NCBI RefSeq assembly: GCF_029543085.1
Contig: NZ_CP119967.1
Coordinates: 6,269,001 to 6,333,000, forward strand
DNA length: 64,000 bases
Source of the DNA: Pseudomonas sp. A34-9
Lineage (GTDB): Bacteria > Pseudomonadota > Gammaproteobacteria > Pseudomonadales > Pseudomonadaceae
Direction of reading: 5' to 3'
Shown here: one piece after another, positions 58,083 to 64,000 of the stretch
Position numbering within the stretch: position 1 is the stretch's first letter
Layout: each line of letters begins with the position of its first letter
The notes under the pieces: generated by a model
Database searches by the model: none
What the model saw: the letters and a program-made list of their open reading frames with translations, nothing else
What the model was told of the DNA's origin: nothing
Position numbers and translations under genes: made by a program

Positions 58083-59504
58083 ATGACCCTCTACGTCAAC
58101 CTCGCCGAATTGCTCGGCACGCGCATCGAACAAGGTTTCTATCGCCCCGGCGATCGATTGCCGTCTGTCCGAGCATTGAGCGTCGAACATGGCGTCAGCC
58201 TGAGCACGGTGCAACAGGCTTATCGCATGCTGGAGGACAGCGGTCTGGCCACGCCGAAACCCAAATCCGGCTACTTCGTGCCGGTCGGCCGTGAACTGCC
58301 GGAGCTGCCCGCCATCGGCCGTCCGGCGCAACGTCCGGTGGAAATTTCGCAATGGGATCAGGTGCTGGAGTTGATTCGCGCAGTACCGCGCAAGGATGTC
58401 GTGCAACTTGGTCGCGGTATGCCCGACATCAGCTCGCCAACGATGAAGCCACTGCTGCGTGGGCTGGCGCGGATCAGCCGCCGTCAGGACATGCCCGGCC
58501 TGCATTACGACAACATCCACGGCACCCTCGAACTGCGCGAACAGATCGCCCGGCTGATGCTTGACTCCGGCGGCCAGTTGAGCGCCAGCGACCTGGTCGT
58601 CACCACCGGTTGCCATGAAGCGCTGTCCACCAGCATCCACGCGATCTGCGAGCCGGGCGACATTGTCGCGGTGGACTCGCCAAGCTTTCACGGCGCCATG
58701 CAGACCCTGAAGGGCCTGGGCATGAAAGCCCTGGAAATCCCCACCGACCCACTCACCGGGATCAGCCTCGAAGCGCTGGAACTGGCACTGGAGCAATGGC
58801 CGATCAAGGTCATCCAGCTCACCCCCAACTGCAACAACCCGCTCGGCTACATCATGCCGGAGTCGCGCAAACGCGCCCTGCTCAACCTCGCGCAGCGCTT
58901 CGACGTGGCGATCATCGAGGACGATGTGTATGGCGAACTGGCCTACACCTACCCGCGCCCACGCACGATCAAATCCTTCGACGAAGACGGTCGCGTGTTG
59001 TTGTGCAGTTCGTTTTCCAAGACCCTGGCGCCGGGGCTGCGTATTGGCTGGGTTGCACCGGGCCGGTACCTCGAGCGCGTGCTGCATATGAAATACATCA
59101 GCACCGGATCGACCGCGCCACAACCGCAGATCGCCATCGCCGAATTTCTCAAGTCAGGGCATTTCGAACCGCACTTGCGGCGCATGCGCACGCAATACCA
59201 ACGCAATCGCGACATGATGATTGATTGGGTCACCCGCTATTTCCCGGCGGGCACGCGCGCCAGCCGGCCGCAAGGCAGCTTTATGCTCTGGGTGGAATTA
59301 CCGGAAGGTTTCGACACCCTGAAACTGAATCGTGAGCTGCACGACCAAGGCGTACAGATTGCCGTCGGCAGCATCTTTTCCGCCTCGGGCAAGTACCGCA
59401 ACTGTCTGCGAATGAACTACGCTGCCAAACCGACGGCGCAGATCGAAGAAGCGGTGCGCAAGGTCGGCGAGACGGCTGTCAGATTGCTGGCAGAAGCCGA
59501 CTGA
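58083..59504 (+). CDS. MocR-family (GntR/aminotransferase) PLP-dependent regulator
   Basis: A 473-residue MocR protein. The winged helix (residues 5-75) reads LAELLGTRIEQGFYRPGDRL, PSVRALSVEHGVSLSTVQQA, YRMLEDSGLATPKPKSGYFV; the class I aminotransferase fold follows from about 95 (LVVTTGCHEALSTSIHAICE, VDSPSFHGAMQTLKGLGMKA, NCNNPLGYIMPESRKRALL). The PLP lysine is in CSSFSKTLAPGLRIGWVAPG. Such proteins use PLP adducts as ligands and often control a divergent gene. The first-choice target here is the DUF1127 gene; the metabolic trigger is unknown. Confidence 0.93.
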   Translation: MTLYVNLAELLGTRIEQGFYRPGDRLPSVRALSVEHGVSLSTVQQAYRMLEDSGLATPKPKSGYFVPVGRELPELPAIGRPAQRPVEISQWDQVLELIRAVPRKDVVQLGRGMPDISSPTMKPLLRGLARISRRQDMPGLHYDNIHGTLELREQIARLMLDSGGQLSASDLVVTTGCHEALSTSIHAICEPGDIVAVDSPSFHGAMQTLKGLGMKALEIPTDPLTGISLEALELALEQWPIKVIQLTPNCNNPLGYIMPESRKRALLNLAQRFDVAIIEDDVYGELAYTYPRPRTIKSFDEDGRVLLCSSFSKTLAPGLRIGWVAPGRYLERVLHMKYISTGSTAPQPQIAIAEFLKSGHFEPHLRRMRTQYQRNRDMMIDWVTRYFPAGTRASRPQGSFMLWVELPEGFDTLKLNRELHDQGVQIAVGSIFSASGKYRNCLRMNYAAKPTAQIEEAVRKVGETAVRLLAEAD

Positions 59505-59564
59505 CTTTTTTCCAGAGAACCGCGTCCATATGCCGACCCTGGCCGCCAATCGGAATGATCCTAC

Positions 59565-61133
59565 GTGAGCTTTAGACAGCCCCTTCTCGCTTTGCTGCTA
59601 CTCGCCTCGTTCCTGAGCGGCTGTGCCAGTCTCGATGTTCCGCGTGAGCCCAGTCAGGCGCTGCCGGCCTCCGATTCCAGCTTCGGCCGTTCGATACAGG
59701 CGCAAGCGGCGCCCTATCAAGGCCGCTCGGGTTTCCGTCTGCTGTCCAACAGCAGCGAGGCGTTCACCGCGCGCGCCGAACTGATCCGCAACGCCCAGAC
59801 GAGCCTCGATCTGCAGTACTACATCGTCCACGACGGCATCAGCACGCGGATGCTGGTGGAGGAACTGCTCAAGGCTGCCGATCGTGGTGTGCGTGTGCGC
59901 ATTCTGCTCGACGACACCACCAGCGATGGTCTTGACCAGATTATCGCCACACTGGCGGCGCATCCGCAGATCCAGATCCGCCTGTTCAACCCGCTGCATC
60001 TGGGCCGCAGTACCGGCGTCACCCGCGCGGCGGGGCGCTTGTTCAATCTGTCGCTGCAGCATCGGCGCATGCACAACAAGCTATGGCTGGCGGACAACAG
60101 CGTGGCCATCGTCGGCGGGCGCAATCTGGGCGACGAGTACTTCGACGCCGAGCCGAACCTGAATTTCACCGACATCGACATGCTCAGTGTCGGGCCGGTC
60201 GCCGAGCAGCTCGGGCACAGTTTCGACCAGTATTGGAACAGCGCGCTGAGCAAGCCGATCGACGAATTCCTCGCCAGCCAACCGACCGCCAAGGATCTGC
60301 AGAACACCCGCACCCGCCTGGAAGAATCGCTGGAAGAAACCCGTAAACAGAATCACGCGCTGTACCAGCAGTTGATGACGTTCAAGACCGCGCCGCGAAT
60401 GGACATCTGGCGCCAAGAACTGATCTGGGCGTGGAATCAGGCGTTGTGGGATGCGCCGAGCAAGGTGTTGGCCAAGGGCGAGCCGGATCCGCAATTGCTG
60501 CTGACCACGCAGTTGGCGCCGGAACTCACCGGGGTCAGCAAAGAGCTGATCATGATCTCGGCGTATTTTGTGCCGGGCCAGCCGGGGCTGGTGTATCTGA
60601 CCGGACGCGCCGATGCCGGCGTATCGGTGAACCTGCTGACCAACTCACTGGAGGCCACCGATGTGCCGGCGGTACACGGCGGATATGCGCCGTATCGCAA
60701 GGCACTGCTGGAGCATGGGGTGAAACTGTTCGAACTGCGCCGTCAGCCCGGCGATGGCGGCGGCAGCGGCCCCCATGTGTTTTACAGCAAATCGTTTCGC
60801 GGCTCCGATTCAAGTTTGCACAGCAAAGCGATGATCTTCGACCGACGGAAGGCGTTTATCGGCTCATTCAACTTCGACCCGCGCTCGGTGCTGTGGAATA
60901 CCGAAGTCGGGGTATTGGTCGACAGCCCCGAGCTGGCTGAGCATGTACGCGAACTGGCCTTGCAAGGCATGGCGCCGGCGCTGAGCTACGAGGCAAAGTT
61001 GCAGGACGGGAAGATCGTCTGGGTGACCGAGGATAACGGCCAGATGCACACGCTGAGCAAAGAGCCGGGAAGCTGGTGGCGACGGTTCAATGCGTGGTTC
61101 AGTACCACGGTCGGGCTTGAGCGGATGCTTTAA
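59565..61133 (+). CDS. Phospholipase D-family lipoprotein
   Basis: A 522-residue PLD-superfamily protein of the cardiolipin synthase C type. The signal peptide (M/V)SFRQPLLALLLLASFLSGC has lipobox LSGC. Two HKD motifs are present: HNKLWLADNSVAIVGGRNLG (about 170, with HRRM before it) and LHSKAMIFDRRKAFIGSFNF (about 415). The arrangement and length resemble ClsC/YmdC. The start is a GTG (GTGAGCTTT) at 59565 with a poor ribosome site; no ATG gives a signal peptide. Substrate phospholipid or other diester is not predictable. Confidence 0.87.
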   Translation: MSFRQPLLALLLLASFLSGCASLDVPREPSQALPASDSSFGRSIQAQAAPYQGRSGFRLLSNSSEAFTARAELIRNAQTSLDLQYYIVHDGISTRMLVEELLKAADRGVRVRILLDDTTSDGLDQIIATLAAHPQIQIRLFNPLHLGRSTGVTRAAGRLFNLSLQHRRMHNKLWLADNSVAIVGGRNLGDEYFDAEPNLNFTDIDMLSVGPVAEQLGHSFDQYWNSALSKPIDEFLASQPTAKDLQNTRTRLEESLEETRKQNHALYQQLMTFKTAPRMDIWRQELIWAWNQALWDAPSKVLAKGEPDPQLLLTTQLAPELTGVSKELIMISAYFVPGQPGLVYLTGRADAGVSVNLLTNSLEATDVPAVHGGYAPYRKALLEHGVKLFELRRQPGDGGGSGPHVFYSKSFRGSDSSLHSKAMIFDRRKAFIGSFNFDPRSVLWNTEVGVLVDSPELAEHVRELALQGMAPALSYEAKLQDGKIVWVTEDNGQMHTLSKEPGSWWRRFNAWFSTTVGLERML

Positions 61134-61138
61134 ACAGC

Positions 61139-61217
61139 AAAAGATCGCAGCCTTCGGCAGCTCCTACAGTTTGAAATGCATTCCAACTGTAGGGGCTGCC
61201 GAAGGCTGCGATCTTTT
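61139..61217. repeat. REP-type inverted repeat, family A
   Basis: AAAAGATCGCAGCCTTCGGC... and complement, about 20 bases apart, directly 3' of both convergent genes. Confidence 0.88.
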
Positions 61218-61221
61218 GACC

Positions 61222-62367
61222 TCAGGCAGGTTCGGTCACGGGGCCGAATGCCCCTTGGTGCAAGAGCAGAATCACCAGTCCAAACGCGCCAATCGCCATC
61301 AACAACGGCAACGCATGCCCGCTGATCCACTGACTGCCCGCTCCCGCCATCAAAGGCCCGATCAGACAACCCACACCCCACAGCTGCGCGATGTGCGCAT
61401 TGGCCCGCACCAGTGCATCGTCGCGATAACGCTCGCCAATCAGGATCAGCGACAAGGTGAACAAACCACCGGCGCTCGCCCCGAACAACACCCACAACGG
61501 CCAGATCAGCGACGTATCGATCAGCAGGGGGATCGCCAGACTCGACAGCATCAACACCACCGCACAACCGGCGAATAACGTGCGCCGCGAAAGGTAATCG
61601 GCCAACGCACCAATCGGCAACTGCAGCAGCGCATCGCCCACCACCACCGTGCTGACCATCGCCAGTGCAATCTCGGCGGTAAAACCCTGCTGCAGGCAAT
61701 ACACCGGCAGCAGCGTCAGGATCATCGCCTCGAACGCGGCGAACAATGAAACCGCCCAGGCAATCGCCGGCAGCTCGCGGGCGAATCCCCACAGGTCACG
61801 GAACGTTACGCTGCTCGCTTCACTGCTCGGCGCACCGCTGCGGCCCAGCAACAGCAACGGCGAAACCAGCAGCAGGCCGACGCCGACCCAGAAACCGTAA
61901 TCATGCTCGGTGCCCAGCGCGCCCAACAGTAACGGGCCGCAGAGCTGGCTCAACGCATAGCTGCTGCCATACAGCGCCACCAATCGGCCACGCCAGTTTT
62001 CGACCACCAGTTGATTGATCCAGCTCTCGCCAAGGATGAACACGATGGTCAGGATCACGCCGATCATCAGGCGCAATACCAGCCAGATCGGGTAACTCGG
62101 CAACAGCGCCAGCAGGCCGATGGACAGCGCTCCAGCCCACAGGCACAGGCGCATCAGGTTGGCCGTGCCGAAGCGTGCCGCCAGATGACTGGAAATTTTC
62201 GCGCCCAACAACACGCCAATCGCCGGCATCGCCGCCATCACACCGATGGCGAAAGAGCCGTAACCCCAACCCTCCAGGCGCAACGACACCAACGGCATGC
62301 TGACCCCCAGGGCCAGGCCGACACTCAAGACAGACGCCAACACGGCGAAATACGTCGCCCACCGCAT
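61222..62367 (-). CDS. MFS transporter
   Basis: A 381-residue inner-membrane protein with twelve hydrophobic segments, starting MRWATYFAVLASVLSVGLAL. The motif A region between helices 2 and 3 reads GAKISSHLAARFGTANLMRL, and a second copy in the other half is ADYLSRRTLFAGC. It belongs to the short MFS group with YcaD-like features (ESWINQLVVENWRGRLVALY in the middle). Ribosome site AGGAG lies eight bases before the ATG at 62367. The substrate is unknown. Confidence 0.88.
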   Translation of the reverse strand: MRWATYFAVLASVLSVGLALGVSMPLVSLRLEGWGYGSFAIGVMAAMPAIGVLLGAKISSHLAARFGTANLMRLCLWAGALSIGLLALLPSYPIWLVLRLMIGVILTIVFILGESWINQLVVENWRGRLVALYGSSYALSQLCGPLLLGALGTEHDYGFWVGVGLLLVSPLLLLGRSGAPSSEASSVTFRDLWGFARELPAIAWAVSLFAAFEAMILTLLPVYCLQQGFTAEIALAMVSTVVVGDALLQLPIGALADYLSRRTLFAGCAVVLMLSSLAIPLLIDTSLIWPLWVLFGASAGGLFTLSLILIGERYRDDALVRANAHIAQLWGVGCLIGPLMAGAGSQWISGHALPLLMAIGAFGLVILLLHQGAFGPVTEPA

Positions 62368-62409
62368 GTTCCACGCTCCTGTGGATATTTTTATGTGCAC
62401 CACAAAACC

Positions 62410-62503
62410 ACTGTGGGAGCGAGCTTGCTCGCGAATGCAATCTGACAGTCGACATTAATACTGACTGACACACCGCTTTCGCGAGCAAGCTCGCTCCCAC
62501 AGG
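62410..62503. repeat. REP-type inverted repeat, family B
   Basis: CTGTGGGAGCGAGCTTGCTC...GCGAA facing TTCGCGAGCAAGCTCGCTCC...CAGGG; between the MFS gene and the aldehyde dehydrogenase. Confidence 0.88.
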
Positions 62504-62553
62504 GGATCTCTGTACGGTTCGGGAGCCTGAGTGAATCAGGCTCCCTTAACGGC

Positions 62554-64000
62554 TTACAGCTTGATCCACGTCGCCTTCAGCTCGGTGTACTTGTCGAACG
62601 CATGCAGCGATTTATCGCGACCGTTGCCCGACTGCTTGAAGCCGCCAAACGGCGCGGTCATGTCGCCGCCATCGTACTGATTGACCCACACGCTACCGGC
62701 GCGCAGCGCCTTGGCGGTCAGGTGCGCCTTGGAGATGTCCTGGGTCCAGACCGCAGCGGCCAAACCGTAAGGCGTGTCGTTGGCGATCTGAATCGCTTGC
62801 TCGGCAGTGTCGAAAGCGATAACCGACAGTACCGGGCCGAAGATCTCTTCCTGAGCGATCTTCATCGCGTTGCTCACGCCGTCGAAAATCGTTGGCTCGA
62901 CGTAGGTGCCACCGGTTTCCTGCAGGATGCGCTTGCCGCCAGCGACCAATTTGGCGCCGTCGGTATGGCCGGATTCGATGTACGACAGCACGGTATTCAT
63001 CTGCTGCGTATCCACCAGTGCACCGACATTGGTCGCCGGGTCCAGCGGATTGCCCGGCTTCCAGGCTTTCAGCGCCTCAATCACCATCGGCAGGAATGTG
63101 TCTTTGATCGAACGCTCGACCAGCAGACGCGAACCGGCGGTGCAGACTTCGCCCTGGTTGAAGGCGATGGCGCTGGCGGCGGATTCGGCGGCCGCTTGCA
63201 GGTCCGGCGCATCGGCAAAGACGATGTTCGGACTCTTGCCACCGGCTTCCAGCCAGACGCGTTTCATGTTCGATTCGCCGGAGTAGATCATCAGTTGCTT
63301 GGCGATCTTGGTCGAACCGGTAAACACCAGCGTATCGACGTCGTTGTGCAGGGCCAGCGCCTTGCCCACGGTGTGGCCGTAGCCCGGCAGCACGTTGAGC
63401 ACGCCTTTCGGAATACCGGCTTCAACAGCCAGCGCGGCGATGCGGATGGCGGTCAGTGGCGATTTTTCCGATGGTTTGAGGATCACCGAGTTACCGGTCG
63501 ACAATGCCGGGCCGAGTTTCCAGCAAGCCATCATCAGCGGGAAGTTCCACGGCACGATGGCGCCAACCACGCCAACTGGCTCGCGGGTCACCAGACCCAG
63601 TTGATCGTGGGGGGTGGCTGCGACTTCGTCGTAAATCTTGTCGATCGCTTCACCGCTCCAGCTCAGCGCTTGCGCCGCACCCGGAACATCGATGTACAGC
63701 GAGTCACTGATCGGCTTGCCCATGTCGAGGGTTTCGAGCAGGGCCAGTTCTTCGGCGTGCTGTTTCAGCAGGCTGGCGAAACGGATCATGGTGGCTTTGC
63801 GCTTGGTCGGCGCCAGGCGCGACCAGACGCCGGAATTGAAGGTGGCGCGGGCGTTTTCCACGGCGCGCTGGGCGTCGGCGGCGTCACAGCTGGCAATCTT
63901 GCCAAGCAGACGGCCATCGACCGGGCTGATGCACTCGAAGGTCTCGCCGGAGACGGCGTCGGTGTATTCGCCGTTGAGGTAGGCGCGGCCTTCGATCTTC
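62554..64000 (-). CDS. Aldehyde dehydrogenase, PuuC/KauB-like (start outside the window)
   Basis: 482 codons of an NAD(P)-dependent aldehyde dehydrogenase. The 5' end lies beyond 64000; the visible N-terminus is KIEGRAYLNGEYTDAVSGET. Catalytic Glu in WLEAGGKSPNIVFADAPD, catalytic Cys in NQGEVCTAGSRLLVERS, and coenzyme-binding GFTGSTKIAKQLM-type (here LVFTGSTKIAKQ) and VPWNFPLMMACWKLGPAL segments are present. The ending DKYTELKATWIKL is typical of PuuC/KauB, which oxidise gamma-glutamyl-aminobutyraldehyde or other omega-aminoaldehydes. This fits the PuuB-like oxidase and the PauR-like regulator nearby. Confidence 0.88.
   Translation of the reverse strand, partial: KIEGRAYLNGEYTDAVSGETFECISPVDGRLLGKIASCDAADAQRAVENARATFNSGVWSRLAPTKRKATMIRFASLLKQHAEELALLETLDMGKPISDSLYIDVPGAAQALSWSGEAIDKIYDEVAATPHDQLGLVTREPVGVVGAIVPWNFPLMMACWKLGPALSTGNSVILKPSEKSPLTAIRIAALAVEAGIPKGVLNVLPGYGHTVGKALALHNDVDTLVFTGSTKIAKQLMIYSGESNMKRVWLEAGGKSPNIVFADAPDLQAAAESAASAIAFNQGEVCTAGSRLLVERSIKDTFLPMVIEALKAWKPGNPLDPATNVGALVDTQQMNTVLSYIESGHTDGAKLVAGGKRILQETGGTYVEPTIFDGVSNAMKIAQEEIFGPVLSVIAFDTAEQAIQIANDTPYGLAAAVWTQDISKAHLTAKALRAGSVWVNQYDGGDMTAPFGGFKQSGNGRDKSLHAFDKYTELKATWIKL

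Overview
The window is a piece of a Pseudomonas chromosome, most likely from the P. fluorescens group. The evidence is the codon and base composition, the many short intergenic palindromes typical of that group, and a gene order that (from memory, not from a search) follows P. aeruginosa PAO1 from about PA5250 to PA5312: yheS, algP, fkl, algQ, dsbB, hemYXDC, algR, argH, cyaA, rnk, cyaY, lptM, lysA, dapF, DUF484, xerC, HAD hydrolase, sutA, amtB-glnK, ubiK, comM, rep, xpt, cycB, pauR-like, dadX, ridA, dadA, dadR and polyamine-catabolism genes. Most of the sequence is core housekeeping DNA.

Layout. 1-5.3 kb: the N-terminal part of a LysR regulator at the left edge, then a five-gene envelope cluster (two tandem COG3014-type lipoproteins, a YcfL-like lipoprotein, an LpoB-like lipoprotein and a second LpoB/CsgG-fold periplasmic protein). 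5.3-12.6 kb: LysE exporter, small MscS channel, ABC-F ATPase YheS, the histone-H1-like AlgP, FKBP isomerase, AlgQ/Rsd and DsbB. 12.7-19.6 kb: the heme operon hemCDXY behind algR, with argH divergent; the AlgZ/FimS sensor kinase expected between algR and argH is reduced to a short C-terminal relic. 19.7-25.6 kb: a GST, two small conserved genes, class I adenylate cyclase, Rnk, a DUF1289 protein and frataxin. 25.8-30.5 kb: a tightly packed lptM-lysA-dapF-DUF484-xerC-HAD operon. 30.6-34.1 kb: sutA, yjbQ, glnK-amtB with a textbook sigma54/NtrC control region, and ubiK.

34.1-36.3 kb is the only clearly accessory stretch: a Bro-N gene with a long odd leader, then an AT-richer two-gene unit (GNAT-like protein plus a 56-aa protein), each bounded by a strong terminator, lying between ubiK and comM. 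36.3-50.6 kb: comM/yifB, a DUF4432 protein, a Cache chemoreceptor, a LysR/MATE divergent pair, an EAL protein, rep, xpt and an acetyl-CoA hydrolase/transferase. 50.6-57.5 kb: cytochrome c5, a PauR-like regulator and the D-alanine catabolic genes dadA-ridA-dadX with divergent dadR, then a YkgJ protein and a PuuB-like oxidase. 57.5 kb to the end: DUF1127 and a divergent MocR regulator, a lipoprotein phospholipase D, an MFS transporter and a truncated aldehyde dehydrogenase of the polyamine pathway.

Nitrogen metabolism links several parts: glnK-amtB (ammonium), dad genes (alanine), and pauR-like/puuB-like/kauB-like genes (polyamines). No tRNA, rRNA, insertion sequence, CRISPR array or prophage was seen. 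The observations most worth following are the algZ relic beside intact algR, the glnK control region, the hairpin-rich leader in front of the second COG3014 gene, the small accessory insert before comM, and a perfect palindrome between DUF1127 and mocR.
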